Of a DNA stretch of 64,000 nucleotides, positions 34,983 through 43,732 are shown piece by piece. Where the stretch lies: NCBI RefSeq assembly GCF_000252995.1, contig NC_015761.1, positions 1,116,001 to 1,180,000 of the forward strand. Reading direction: 5' to 3'. The notes beneath the pieces are model-generated. The model did not search any database and was not told the DNA's origin. It worked only from the letters and a program-made list of their open reading frames with translations. The first letter of the stretch is position 1. Every line of letters starts with the position of its first letter. Origin of the DNA: Salmonella bongori NCTC 12419 (GTDB lineage: Bacteria; Pseudomonadota; Gammaproteobacteria; Enterobacterales; Enterobacteriaceae). The translations under genes were made by a program, and so were the position numbers.

Positions 34983-37163
34983 TCAGAACTGGTAACTGGC
35001 AGTGAGGCTCACATTACGCGGCGCGCCGTAAACGACAGCGCCGTCAATATTGGTGTCGTAGGTTTTATCGAACACGTTGTTAATATTCCCCTGTATGGAG
35101 AAGTTCTTCGTCACCTGATAGCGCGTAAAGAGATCGACCAGCGCATAGCTGCCTTGTTCGGCGCGGAAAGTGCCGTACGGCGTGACGGTATCTTTGTAAA
35201 CACGATTCTGCCAGTTCACGCCACCGCCGACGGTTAACTCTGGCATTATCGGCAGACGATAGCGGGTGAATAACTTCATGCTGGTGCGTGGCAGATTGGG
35301 ATTCACAGCATTGCCTTCATTGTCTTCGGCAATATAACGGGTAGCTCCGAAGGTCATCTGCCAGTTATCGGTCAGCGCGCCGTTGATCTCAAACTCCACG
35401 CCTTTGCTGACGGTGCCGTCGGCGGCCATATAGGCGATTTCACCGTTGCTGCCAGCAATCGGCACGCCGGTAGACTGTGCCAGGTTATCCTGCTCAATAC
35501 GGAACACAGCAAGCGTGGTGGTTAATCGGCTGTTCATCCAGTCGGATTTCAGACCCAGTTCGTAATTTTTCCCGGTAATTGGCTTCAGATAGGCGCCCGA
35601 GCTGTCTTTTTTATTTTGTGGCTGGAAGATTGAAGTATAGCTGGCATATGTTGACCAGTTCTCGTTGATGTCATAAACCAGCCCGGCATACGGCGTGGTG
35701 TGGTTTTGCACCATACTGTAAGACAGAGTATCAATGCTCCAGTTGGTATAGCGCGCGCCAACGATTAGGTGCAGCGGGTCCGCCAGCGTGATACGAGTGG
35801 CGGTGTACAGTGACTTCATCCGTGTGGTGTCGTCCTGCGCCAGGCTCTGTGGATCCCAGCGGGTTTCCGGGAAGTCAGCGCTGTTGAAGCGGTAGAAACT
35901 GCCAATCTGATTCGGGAAAACACTGTCCCACGCGCTAAAATAGCGGTTATTCTGCTTGCTGTAGCTGCCGCCGAGCATCAGGTTATGCTGACGGCCAAAC
36001 AGTTCGTAAGCACCATCAGCAAAGAGATCTATCGCATCTACGTTGCGCTTACCGCTGTTCCAGCCGGTGCCGCCAACCACGGGATAGCTTGTGCCATAAG
36101 GACTCACCAACGCGCCTGTTTCTTTATCCACTAACGCGTCGATATACATCATTTTACTGTCGAACTTGACCTCGGTATGCGTCGCATTCAGGGTCGCTTG
36201 CCAGTTGTCGGCAAAACGCTGCCGGAGTGTGACGAAGATTTTATTTATCTCTTTGTCATTGTAAGCCCAGTCCGGCGCCGTGCTACGTGCGCGATCATAG
36301 CTATTTTTACTGCCATCGGTGTTCCAGCGTGGAAGGCCGCCCCAGGTTGGGCTATTCACATCAATTTTTTGATATTCATAGCCGGCTGAAAGGCCGGTGT
36401 TCTCTCCCAGCGAGGCATCAATAATCCCGGAAAAGAACGTTTTCTCGCTATTATAACGATCCAGCCAGGAATCGTTATTCTGATAACCCGCCACGATGCG
36501 TCCGCGTACATTGCCATCCAGGGTGAGCGGGCTTTGCAGATCCATAACGTAACGCTGCTTATTCCAGCTACCGTATTCCGTCGAGATATTCCCTTTGAAC
36601 TCGCGGCTGGTGGCATGTTTACGGATCATATTAATTGAGGCGGATGGATTACCGGTTCCTGTCATCAGACCATTGGCTCCGCGAACCACCTCCACATGTT
36701 CATACAGTGCGGTGTCCGTCAGCGCGTCGCCCAGATTCCAGCGGGACTCAAAATACGTTGGAATGCCGTCCACCATATAGTTATCAATTTCGAAACCGCG
36801 TGAGTAATAACTGACGCGATCGGAATCGGCCTGGCTTCCGCTAATTCCCGTCGTATTGACCATCACATCGCCCAGCGTTTGCAATTGCTGGTCTGCTATG
36901 CGTTGCTGGCTGACAATACTGACAGACTGCGGAATATCGCGTTGGGTCATCGGCATTTTTGTGCCTGCCGTGGTCGTTTTCACGCTGTAATCCTGTTCTT
37001 CACGCTTGATGGTGTCGGCAGGCCCTGCGCCTTCGACGATAACGGTCTCTTCCGTTGCAAAGACGGCAGCAGGCGCAAACGCCATCGCAATGTACATGGA
37101 CAGCAACGTCGGTGCGGCGGCAGGTTGAATGTATTTATCCCGGCGGTATTGAATGAAAGCCAT
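34983..37163 (-). CDS. fhuE: FhuE, TonB-dependent receptor for ferric coprogen/rhodotorulate
   Basis: FhuE is an outer-membrane siderophore receptor. I chose the ATG at 37163 (AAGGA 8 nt upstream), giving 726 aa; the open frame extends to 37274 without a ribosome site. It has an N-terminal signal peptide ending near VFA, a TonB-box-like segment EETVIVEG just after it, the plug domain (MTQRDIPQSVSIVSQQRIAD; EVVRGANGLMTGTGNPS), 22-strand barrel repeats and a C-terminal Phe (ASYQF). It is most likely Fur-regulated; see the dyad at 37255-37277. Confidence 0.96.
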   Translation of the reverse strand: MAFIQYRRDKYIQPAAAPTLLSMYIAMAFAPAAVFATEETVIVEGAGPADTIKREEQDYSVKTTTAGTKMPMTQRDIPQSVSIVSQQRIADQQLQTLGDVMVNTTGISGSQADSDRVSYYSRGFEIDNYMVDGIPTYFESRWNLGDALTDTALYEHVEVVRGANGLMTGTGNPSASINMIRKHATSREFKGNISTEYGSWNKQRYVMDLQSPLTLDGNVRGRIVAGYQNNDSWLDRYNSEKTFFSGIIDASLGENTGLSAGYEYQKIDVNSPTWGGLPRWNTDGSKNSYDRARSTAPDWAYNDKEINKIFVTLRQRFADNWQATLNATHTEVKFDSKMMYIDALVDKETGALVSPYGTSYPVVGGTGWNSGKRNVDAIDLFADGAYELFGRQHNLMLGGSYSKQNNRYFSAWDSVFPNQIGSFYRFNSADFPETRWDPQSLAQDDTTRMKSLYTATRITLADPLHLIVGARYTNWSIDTLSYSMVQNHTTPYAGLVYDINENWSTYASYTSIFQPQNKKDSSGAYLKPITGKNYELGLKSDWMNSRLTTTLAVFRIEQDNLAQSTGVPIAGSNGEIAYMAADGTVSKGVEFEINGALTDNWQMTFGATRYIAEDNEGNAVNPNLPRTSMKLFTRYRLPIMPELTVGGGVNWQNRVYKDTVTPYGTFRAEQGSYALVDLFTRYQVTKNFSIQGNINNVFDKTYDTNIDGAVVYGAPRNVSLTASYQF

Positions 37164-37254
37164 CAGATAATCCTTGCTGGTTAGCGGGCAATGTGAAGAA
37201 CGCACAATGTGGAATCTTACTTCCAGTAATAGCGGGTTAATGTGCATAAAAATG

Positions 37255-37277
37255 CAAATGAGAAATATACGCATTTG
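37255..37277 (-). promoter_or_regulatory. Candidate Fur-type operator upstream of fhuE
   Basis: CAAATG-N11-CATTTG (37255-37260 / 37272-37277) is an A+T-rich inverted repeat about 92-114 bp before fhuE. It only loosely resembles the Fur consensus, so it is a candidate supported mainly by gene function. The rest of 37164-37410 has no gene I can support. Confidence 0.35.
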
Positions 37278-37410
37278 TATTTAATGTGTAAAACGATATA
37301 AATCGTGAAGCTGAAAATATTTTCTGAGCGAATTAAGATGTCGTGGAAAGGGAGATGACGGTAAGTACAGTAGTGTAGCGATTTTTCACTTAAAAAATCG
37401 TGGGTTAAAG

Positions 37411-37440
37411 TTGAAAGGGCGCCGGTAACTCGCTCATACT
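37411..37440 (+). promoter_or_regulatory. Candidate sigma-70 promoter for hinT
   Basis: TTGAAA (37411-37416), 18 nt, CATACT (37435-37440), with an overlapping TATACT at 37442-37447. It lies about 65 bp before hinT. Confidence 0.45.
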
Positions 37441-37506
37441 CTATACTCGCAATGGGGCCTGGCGTAGCATGTGCGTCACAGGGCTATTATGAAAAAGGAA
37501 AACGTC

Positions 37507-37860
37507 GTGGCAGAAGAAACTATATTCAGCAAAATTATTCGTCGTGAGATCCCGTCGGATATCGTTTATCAGGACGATCTGGTCACCGCCTTTCGCGATA
37601 TTTCACCGCAGGCACCTACGCATATCCTGATTGTTCCCAATATCCTGATCCCGACCGTCAATGACACGACGGCGGAACATGAGCAGGCGCTTGGCCGGAT
37701 GATCACCGTGGCGGCGAAAATCGCCGAACAAGAAGGAATAGCCGAAGAGGGGTATCGCTTAATCATGAATACCAATCGTCATGGAGGCCAGGAGGTCTAT
37801 CATATTCATATGCACCTGCTGGGCGGTCGTCCGCTTGGCCCGATGCTTGCGCATAAATAA
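37507..37860 (+). CDS. hinT: HinT, HIT-family purine nucleoside phosphoramidase
   Basis: HinT hydrolyses adenosine 5'-phosphoramidates. It starts at the GTG at 37507 (AAGGA upstream) as MAEETIFSKIIRREIPSDIV; ATG 37489 is an in-frame alternative. The 117-aa protein has the catalytic histidine triad YHIHMHLLGGRP. It ends in LAHK, two residues short of the E. coli C-terminus I recall (LAHKGL). First gene of the hinT-ycfL-lpoB-thiK-nagZ-ycfP run. Confidence 0.95.
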   Translation: MAEETIFSKIIRREIPSDIVYQDDLVTAFRDISPQAPTHILIVPNILIPTVNDTTAEHEQALGRMITVAAKIAEQEGIAEEGYRLIMNTNRHGGQEVYHIHMHLLGGRPLGPMLAHK

Positions 37861-37872
37861 AGGTTTGTAAGA

Positions 37873-38247
37873 ATGATCAGAGGATGCATCGCGATTTTTC
37901 TGGGCTTGCTGCTGCTTACCGGCTGCCGCTCACACCCTGAAATTCCGGTAAGCGATGAGCAGTCGCTGGTAATGGAGTCTACGGTTCTGGCGGCAGGCGT
38001 CACCGCAGAACAGCCACAACTGACGGCGTCTGATATCCAGCCATCAGCTTCTTCACGTGTCTATAACGAAAGGCAGGAACCCGTTACTATACATTATCGG
38101 TTCTACTGGTATGACGCCCGGGGACTGGAAATGCATCCTCTGGAAACACCGCGTCGTGTCACCATACCCGCGCATTCGTCGGTAACGTTATTTGGCAGCG
38201 CCAATTATCTGGGGGCGCATAAGGTCAGGCTTTATCTTTATTTGTAA
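37873..38247 (+). CDS. ycfL: YcfL, predicted outer-membrane lipoprotein
   Basis: This is a 124-aa DUF1425 protein. The N-terminus MIRGCIAIFLGLLLLTGCRS is a lipoprotein signal peptide with lipobox LLTGC (Cys18); the mature part looks like a small beta-rich domain (YRFYWYDARGLEM). The residues after Cys are Arg-Ser, not Asp, so sorting to the outer membrane by Lol is expected. Position next to lpoB suggests an envelope role; function unknown. Confidence 0.9.
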   Translation: MIRGCIAIFLGLLLLTGCRSHPEIPVSDEQSLVMESTVLAAGVTAEQPQLTASDIQPSASSRVYNERQEPVTIHYRFYWYDARGLEMHPLETPRRVTIPAHSSVTLFGSANYLGAHKVRLYLYL

Positions 38248-38257
38248 GGAGTGAACT

Positions 38258-38899
38258 TTGATAACAAAAATGCATCGCTACGCTGCCGTAGCCGCGCTGG
38301 CGATATTTCTCTCCGGGTGTGTGGCGCAACGCGAGCCTGCGCCAGTTGAAGAGGTAAAACCCGCGCCAGAACAACCGACGCAACCGCCACAGCCTCCTGT
38401 TGTGCCGTCTGTACCAACGATTCCGCAGCAACCGGGGCCGATAGAACATGAAGATCAAACCGGTCAGCCAGCGCCAAAGGTGCGCCACTATGACTGGAAC
38501 GGGGCTATGCAACCGATGGTCAGCAAAATGTTGCAGGCTGATGGCGTGACGGCCGGAAGCGTCTTGCTTGTCGATAGCGTAAATAACCGGACGAATGGGT
38601 CATTGAACGCGGGTGAAGCAACCGAAACATTGCGTAACGCCCTGGCTAATAATGGTAAATTTACCCTGGTCTCCGTACAGCAATTAGCGGTGGCAAAACA
38701 ACAGTTAGGGTTGTCTCCGCAGGACAGCCTGGGGACGCGCAGTAAAGCGATAGGTATTGCCCGCAATGTTGGGGCGCAGTATGTGCTCTACTCCAGTGCC
38801 TCCGGTAATGTTAACGCGCCCACATTACAGATGCAGTTAATGTTGGTGCAAACGGGCGAGATAATCTGGTCAGGTAAAGGTGCGGTTCAGCAACAATAA
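38258..38899 (+). CDS. lpoB: LpoB, outer-membrane activator of PBP1b
   Basis: LpoB reaches through the sacculus and activates the bifunctional synthase PBP1b. The 213-aa lipoprotein starts at TTG 38258: AAGGAG lies 6 nt before it and 18 nt before the next ATG, so the Shine-Dalgarno decides for the TTG. Lipobox FLSGCVAQ, then a Pro/Gln/Glu-rich flexible linker (about residues 26-75), then the folded domain with GSVLLVDSVNNRTNG and NVNAPTLQMQLMLVQTGEII. Its end overlaps thiK by 20 nt. Confidence 0.95.
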   Translation: MITKMHRYAAVAALAIFLSGCVAQREPAPVEEVKPAPEQPTQPPQPPVVPSVPTIPQQPGPIEHEDQTGQPAPKVRHYDWNGAMQPMVSKMLQADGVTAGSVLLVDSVNNRTNGSLNAGEATETLRNALANNGKFTLVSVQQLAVAKQQLGLSPQDSLGTRSKAIGIARNVGAQYVLYSSASGNVNAPTLQMQLMLVQTGEIIWSGKGAVQQQ

Positions 38900-39704
38900 T
38901 TCTTTAACGCGCGACGAGATCCTGTCGCGCTATTTCCCGCAGTATCGTCCTGCCGCCGCCGCATCACAGGGGCTAAGCGGCGGGAGCTGTATTATTGAAC
39001 ATGGTTCCCATCGTATTGTGTTGCGTCGTCATCATGACCCTGATGCCCCGGAGTCCCATTTTCTACGTCATTATCACGCGTTATCCCGCTTACCCGCCAG
39101 CCTCACGCCCCGACCGATTTTTTATACCCCTGGGTGGATGGCGGTAGAATATTTGCACGGCGCGGTAAATTCCGTCTTACCGGATGCCGACGAACTGGCG
39201 GCCTTATTGTATCATCTGCATCAACAGCCGCGTTTTGGCTGGCGTATCGCACTGTCGCCATTGCTGGCACAGTACTGGGCGTGCTGCGATCCAGCGAGGC
39301 GTACGCCGTTCTGGTTGCGGCGGCTAAAATATCTGCAAAAAAAAGGGGAGCCCCGTCCGCTGCGGCTTGCGCCTTTACATATGGATGTCCATGGCGGCAA
39401 TATGGTATTAACGTCCGCCGGGCTGAAGTTGATTGACTGGGAGTATGCCGGTGACGGCGATATTGCGCTGGAACTGGCGGCGGTATGGGTTGACGATGAA
39501 TGGCAGCACCGACAACTAACAGATGCTTATGCCGCGCGCGCGCGCATTGATCCACGGCGGTTATGGCGACAGATACGATTATGGCAACCCTGGGTCAACC
39601 TGCTGAAGGCTGGGTGGTTCGAATACCGCTGGTGGCAAACCGGCGAACAACAATTTATCAGGCTGGCCGATGAAACCTGGCGTCAGCTACGTATGAAAGG
39701 ATGA
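38880..39704 (+). CDS. thiK: ThiK, thiamine kinase
   Basis: ThiK phosphorylates thiamine in salvage. The 274-aa aminoglycoside-phosphotransferase-fold protein starts with GTG inside lpoB. The Brenner-type catalytic loop is LHMDVHGGNMV and the metal-binding LKLIDWEYAGDGD follows. Several stretches differ from the E. coli protein I recall, but motifs are intact. Confidence 0.93.
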   Translation: MRFSNNNSLTRDEILSRYFPQYRPAAAASQGLSGGSCIIEHGSHRIVLRRHHDPDAPESHFLRHYHALSRLPASLTPRPIFYTPGWMAVEYLHGAVNSVLPDADELAALLYHLHQQPRFGWRIALSPLLAQYWACCDPARRTPFWLRRLKYLQKKGEPRPLRLAPLHMDVHGGNMVLTSAGLKLIDWEYAGDGDIALELAAVWVDDEWQHRQLTDAYAARARIDPRRLWRQIRLWQPWVNLLKAGWFEYRWWQTGEQQFIRLADETWRQLRMKG

Positions 39705-39714
39705 GGAGAGCAGT

Positions 39715-40740
39715 GTGGGTCCAGTAATGTTGAATGTCGAAGGATGTGAGCTGGATGCGGAAGAGCGGGAGATACTGGCGCATCCGCTGGTTGGCGGGCT
39801 CATTCTGTTCACGCGCAATTACCATGATCCGGAACAGCTACGTGAATTAGTTCGACAGATTCGGGCGGCGTCGCGTAACCATCTGGTGGTGGCAGTCGAT
39901 CAGGAAGGCGGGCGTGTACAGCGTTTTCGCGAAGGATTTACCCGCCTGCCCGCGGCGCAATCTTTCTTTGCGTTACTCGGACAGGAAGAAGGAGGACGGC
40001 TGGCGCAGGAAGCAGGCTGGCTGATGGCCAGCGAAATGATTGCGATGGATATTGATATTAGTTTTGCGCCGGTACTGGATGTCGGCCATATCAGCGCGGC
40101 CATCGGCGAGCGTGCTTATCATGCCGATCCTACAAAAGTACTGGCAATGGCGACGCGCTTTATTGACGGTATGCATGACGCCGGAATGAAAACAACCGGT
40201 AAACATTTTCCCGGTCACGGCGCAGTCACGGCGGATTCCCACAAAGAGACGCCATGCGATCCGCGCCCTGAAGCTGTCATTCGTGACAAAGATATGTCGG
40301 TATTTCGCACGCTGATTAGCGAGAATAAGCTGGATGCGATTATGCCTGCGCACGTCATCTACAGCGCGGTTGATTCGCGTCCGGCAAGCGGGTCGCCACA
40401 CTGGTTGAAAACCGTGCTACGTCAGGAACTGGGTTTTGATGGCGTGATTTTCTCTGATGATCTCTCGATGGAAGGGGCGGCGATTATGGGTAGCTATGCT
40501 GAACGCGCTCAGGCATCGCTGGACGCGGGTTGCGATATGATTCTGGTCTGTAATAATCGTAAAGGCGCAGTCAGCGTGTTGGATAATCTGTCGCCGATCA
40601 AAGCAGAGCGTGTTACACATTTGTATCATAAAGGTTCATTTTCGCGCCGGGAGCTCATGGACTCAGCACGCTGGAAAACCGCCAGTGCTCAGCTCAACCA
40701 GTTGCATGAACGCTGGCAGGAAGAAAAAGCAGGTCATTAA
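39715..40740 (+). CDS. nagZ: NagZ, beta-N-acetylglucosaminidase
   Basis: NagZ removes GlcNAc from anhydro-muropeptides in cell-wall recycling, producing the AmpR effector precursors. The 341-aa GH3 protein starts with GTG 39715 (GAGGAG upstream). It has VDQEGGRVQRF, the catalytic-loop KHFPGHGAVTADSH and nucleophile region FSDDLSMEGA. It works with NagK, encoded at 53066, which phosphorylates the released GlcNAc. Confidence 0.97.
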   Translation: MGPVMLNVEGCELDAEEREILAHPLVGGLILFTRNYHDPEQLRELVRQIRAASRNHLVVAVDQEGGRVQRFREGFTRLPAAQSFFALLGQEEGGRLAQEAGWLMASEMIAMDIDISFAPVLDVGHISAAIGERAYHADPTKVLAMATRFIDGMHDAGMKTTGKHFPGHGAVTADSHKETPCDPRPEAVIRDKDMSVFRTLISENKLDAIMPAHVIYSAVDSRPASGSPHWLKTVLRQELGFDGVIFSDDLSMEGAAIMGSYAERAQASLDAGCDMILVCNNRKGAVSVLDNLSPIKAERVTHLYHKGSFSRRELMDSARWKTASAQLNQLHERWQEEKAGH

Positions 40741-40764
40741 CTCGAGTTTTCGTGAGGGTGCCAG

Positions 40765-41307
40765 ATGATTATTTATTTACACGGTTTTGATTCAAATAGT
40801 CCGGGCAACCATGAGAAAGTGTTGCAATTACAGTTTATCGACCCGGATGTCAGGCTGGTAAGTTACAGTACGCGGCATCCTAAGCATGATATGCAGCATC
40901 TGCTGAAAGAAGTGGACAAAATGTTGCAACTTAATGTGGACGATCGGCCTTTAATCTGTGGGGTAGGGCTTGGTGGTTACTGGGCGGAGCGGATTGGTTT
41001 TCTGTGCGATATCCGTCAGGTCGTGTTTAACCCGAACCTGTTTCCCTATGAAAACATGGAAGGGAAAATTGATCGCCCGGAAGAATACGCTGACATCGCC
41101 ACGAAGTGTGTGACTAACTTTCGCGAAAAAAACCGCGATCGTTGTCTGGTGATCCTTTCTCGTCATGACGAAGCGCTGGACAGCCAGCGTTCAGCAGAAG
41201 CGCTTCACCCGTATTATGAAATTGTGTGGGATGAGGAACAGACCCACAAGTTCAAAAACATTTCGCCGCACTTACAACGTATTAAAGCCTTTAAAACGCT
41301 GGGGTGA
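40765..41307 (+). CDS. ycfP: YcfP, alpha/beta-hydrolase-like protein (UPF0227)
   Basis: This 180-aa protein has an alpha/beta-hydrolase fold like YqiA. It starts MIIYLHGFDSNSPGNHEKVL. The nucleophile elbow reads GVGLGGYW: the usual GxSxG serine is replaced by Gly, while a late Asp (SRHDEALDSQ) and His (EEQTHKF) remain. It may not be a serine hydrolase. Placement after nagZ suggests an envelope or sugar link, but no function is established. Confidence 0.9.
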   Translation: MIIYLHGFDSNSPGNHEKVLQLQFIDPDVRLVSYSTRHPKHDMQHLLKEVDKMLQLNVDDRPLICGVGLGGYWAERIGFLCDIRQVVFNPNLFPYENMEGKIDRPEEYADIATKCVTNFREKNRDRCLVILSRHDEALDSQRSAEALHPYYEIVWDEEQTHKFKNISPHLQRIKAFKTLG

Positions 41308-41313
41308 CGCCTT

Positions 41314-41400
41314 GATGGCGCTGCGTTTATCGGGCTGACAGAGTCCGTGACCGTAAGCCGGATAAGGTGTTAGCGGCGCTATCTGGCCATACGGCATTGT
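41314..41400. repeat. REP-like element after ycfP
   Basis: GATGGCGCTGCGTTTATCGGGC and GTAAGCCGGATAAGGTG are REP half-sites; a GCGGCGCTATCTGG remnant follows. Confidence 0.7.
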
Positions 41401-41411
41401 CGATAACCGGG

Positions 41412-41436
41412 ACCAGCCTGCGGGCTGGTTTTTTAT
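41412..41436 (+). terminator. Terminator between ycfP and ndh
   Basis: ACCAGCC-TGCG-GGCTGGT followed by TTTTTTAT. It ends the hinT-ycfP transcript. Confidence 0.9.
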
Positions 41437-41477
41437 GCTCAACTTCCGCTTGTTGTCTATCTTTTCAGCATCAAAAC

Positions 41478-41491
41478 TTGATGCACATCAA
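41478..41491 (+). promoter_or_regulatory. FNR box upstream of ndh
   Basis: TTGAT-GCAC-ATCAA is a perfect match to the FNR consensus TTGAT-N4-ATCAA. E. coli ndh is repressed anaerobically by FNR at a site in this position. It is about 140 bp before the ndh start. Confidence 0.9.
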
Positions 41492-41627
41492 TTTTGGTAT
41501 GACCAATGCACCGTTCATGCTATTCTCATATCAGAAGCTAATGTTCATTGACGTAACTTGTTGTTAATTAAAGGCTATGTAAATAACTTTTAATTAACAA
41601 TTGGTTAATAAATTTAAGGGGGTCACG

Positions 41628-42932
41628 TTGACTACACCATTAAAAAAGATCGTGATTGTCGGCGGCGGCGCTGGCGGACTGGAAATGGCGACACAGTTAG
41701 GCCATAAACTGGGGCGCAAGAAAAAAGCGAAAATCACGCTGGTAGACAGAAACCATAGTCACCTGTGGAAACCGTTGCTGCACGAAGTAGCAACCGGTTC
41801 TCTGGATGAGGGCGTTGATGCGCTGAGCTATCTGGCTCATGCGCGTAATCACGGTTTTCAGTTTCAACTGGGGTCGGTAATGGATATCGACCGGGAAGCG
41901 AAAACTATCACTATTGCTGAATTGCGTGATGAAAAGGGTGAGCTTCTGGTTCCGGAGCGCAAAATCGCGTATGACACGCTGGTCATGGCGCTGGGCAGCA
42001 CCTCTAATGATTTCAATACGCCGGGTGTAAAAGAGCATTGTATTTTCCTCGACAACCCGCATCAGGCACGCCGTTTCCACCAGGAGATGCTGAACCTGTT
42101 CCTCAAATATTCGGCTAACCTGGGGACTAACGGTAAGGTTAACATCGCTATCGTTGGCGGCGGCGCCACCGGGGTTGAGCTGTCGGCTGAATTGCACAAT
42201 GCGGTAAAACAGCTGCATAGCTATGGTTATAAAGGGCTGACCAACGACGCGCTGAATGTGACTCTGGTTGAGGCTGGTGAGCGTATTTTGCCTGCGTTGC
42301 CGCCGCGTATCTCCAGCGCTGCGCATAATGAACTGACCAAACTGGGCGTTCGTGTTCTGACTCAAACCATGGTTACCAGTGCTGACGAGGGTGGTTTGCA
42401 CACCAAAGAAGGGGAATATATCCAGGCTGACCTGATGGTATGGGCGGCTGGTATTAAAGCGCCAGATTTTATGAAAGATATTGGCGGTCTGGAAACTAAC
42501 CGCATTAATCAGCTGGTGGTGGAGCCGACCCTACAAACGACGCGCGATCCTGATATTTACGCGATTGGTGACTGCGCCTCCTGCGCTCGCCCTGAAGGGG
42601 GCTTTGTACCGCCTCGTGCCCAGGCCGCGCATCAGATGGCCAGCTGCGCAATGAATAACATTCTGGCACAAATGAATGGCAAACCGCTGAAAGCCTATCA
42701 GTATAAAGATCATGGTTCGCTGGTGTCGCTGTCCAACTTCTCTACGGTAGGCAGCCTGATGGGGAACCTGACCCGCGGTTCCATGATGATTGAAGGGCGT
42801 ATCGCCCGCTTCGTGTATATCTCGCTATACCGTATGCATCAGATAGCCTTGCATGGATACTTTAAAACCGGGTTGATGATGCTGGTGGGGAGTATTAACC
42901 GCGTCATTCGTCCGCGCCTGAAACTGCATTAA
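41628..42932 (+). CDS. ndh: Ndh, type II NADH dehydrogenase
   Basis: Ndh is the single-subunit, non-proton-pumping NADH:quinone oxidoreductase on the inner membrane. It starts at TTG 41628 (AAGGGGG upstream), giving 434 aa: (M)TTPLKKIVIVGGGAGGLE. The FAD motif GGGAGG is at the N-terminus and the NADH motif IAIVGGGATGVE near residue 172. YAIGDCA binds FAD, and the C-terminal amphipathic helices attach to the membrane. Confidence 0.97.
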   Translation: MTTPLKKIVIVGGGAGGLEMATQLGHKLGRKKKAKITLVDRNHSHLWKPLLHEVATGSLDEGVDALSYLAHARNHGFQFQLGSVMDIDREAKTITIAELRDEKGELLVPERKIAYDTLVMALGSTSNDFNTPGVKEHCIFLDNPHQARRFHQEMLNLFLKYSANLGTNGKVNIAIVGGGATGVELSAELHNAVKQLHSYGYKGLTNDALNVTLVEAGERILPALPPRISSAAHNELTKLGVRVLTQTMVTSADEGGLHTKEGEYIQADLMVWAAGIKAPDFMKDIGGLETNRINQLVVEPTLQTTRDPDIYAIGDCASCARPEGGFVPPRAQAAHQMASCAMNNILAQMNGKPLKAYQYKDHGSLVSLSNFSTVGSLMGNLTRGSMMIEGRIARFVYISLYRMHQIALHGYFKTGLMMLVGSINRVIRPRLKLH

Positions 42933-43118
42933 TCTTTCTGCGGCTCACCGGCTGTTTTGTCGGTGAGCGCTGCTCAGTACTGACGCTATCTTTCTTCGGA
43001 GTTGTCCGAATCCTTCGGCTTTACCTGATAATCCTGCATTTTTCATCCTCATTCCGATTGGCTCTGTTCGCATACTGGTTGCAAAATTGTTACCAATAGC
43101 AACGAAGGAGGAACTCCC

Positions 43119-43658
43119 GTGAATAAATCAATGTTGGCGGGTATAGGGATTGGCGTAGCGGCTGCGCTGGGTGTGGCGGCGGTAGCCAGTCTCAATGTCT
43201 TTGATCGTGGTCCGCAATATGCGCAGGTCATATCGGCTAAACCCATTAAAGAGACGGTAAAAACGCCGCGTCAGGAGTGTCGTAATGTTACGGTCACGCA
43301 TCGCAAGCCAGTGCAGGACGAAAACCGCATTGCCGGCTCGGTACTTGGCGCAGTAGCCGGGGGCGTGATTGGACACCAGTTTGGTGGCGGCCGCGGTAAA
43401 GATGTGGCGACAGTAGTCGGGGCGTTGGGCGGGGGATATGCAGGTAACCAGATTCAGGGGTCATTACAAGAAAGTGATACTTACACTACCACGCAACAGC
43501 GCTGTAAAACGGTGTATGACAAATCTGAAAAGATGCTTGGCTACGACGTGACGTACAAAATTGGCGATCAGCAGGGTAAAATCCGTATGGACAAAGACCC
43601 CGGAACGCAGATCCCTCTCGACAGTAATGGTCAATTAATTCTGAATAACAAAGCATAA
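43119..43658 (+). CDS. ycfJ: YcfJ, glycine-zipper envelope protein
   Basis: This 179-aa protein starts with GTG (AAGGAGG upstream). An N-terminal hydrophobic segment (MLAGIGIGVAAALGVAAVAS) is a signal or anchor. The central glycine-zipper pair is GSVLGAVAGGVIGHQFGGG and VVGALGGGYAGNQIQG. Similar to Rcs-related 17-kDa/SlyB-like proteins; the role is unknown beyond a likely envelope association. Confidence 0.9.
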   Translation: MNKSMLAGIGIGVAAALGVAAVASLNVFDRGPQYAQVISAKPIKETVKTPRQECRNVTVTHRKPVQDENRIAGSVLGAVAGGVIGHQFGGGRGKDVATVVGALGGGYAGNQIQGSLQESDTYTTTQQRCKTVYDKSEKMLGYDVTYKIGDQQGKIRMDKDPGTQIPLDSNGQLILNNKA

Positions 43659-43679
43659 AAAAGTTGTACTCTGCAAGTT

Positions 43680-43715
43680 AGCCCCTCATTCGCTCAGGCT
43701 GAGGGGCTTTTTTTT
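43680..43715 (+). terminator. Terminator between ycfJ and comR
   Basis: AGCCCCTCA (43680-43688) and TGAGGGGCT (43700-43708) followed by a long T-run; 11-nt loop. It serves plus-strand ycfJ and lies just before the comR stop. Confidence 0.9.
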
Positions 43716-43732
43716 ATCAGAAACTGCGTCGT

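Noticed and set aside
41697..42401. 234-codon minus-strand ORF
   Set aside because: Shadow of ndh, whose motifs and length are fully accounted for.
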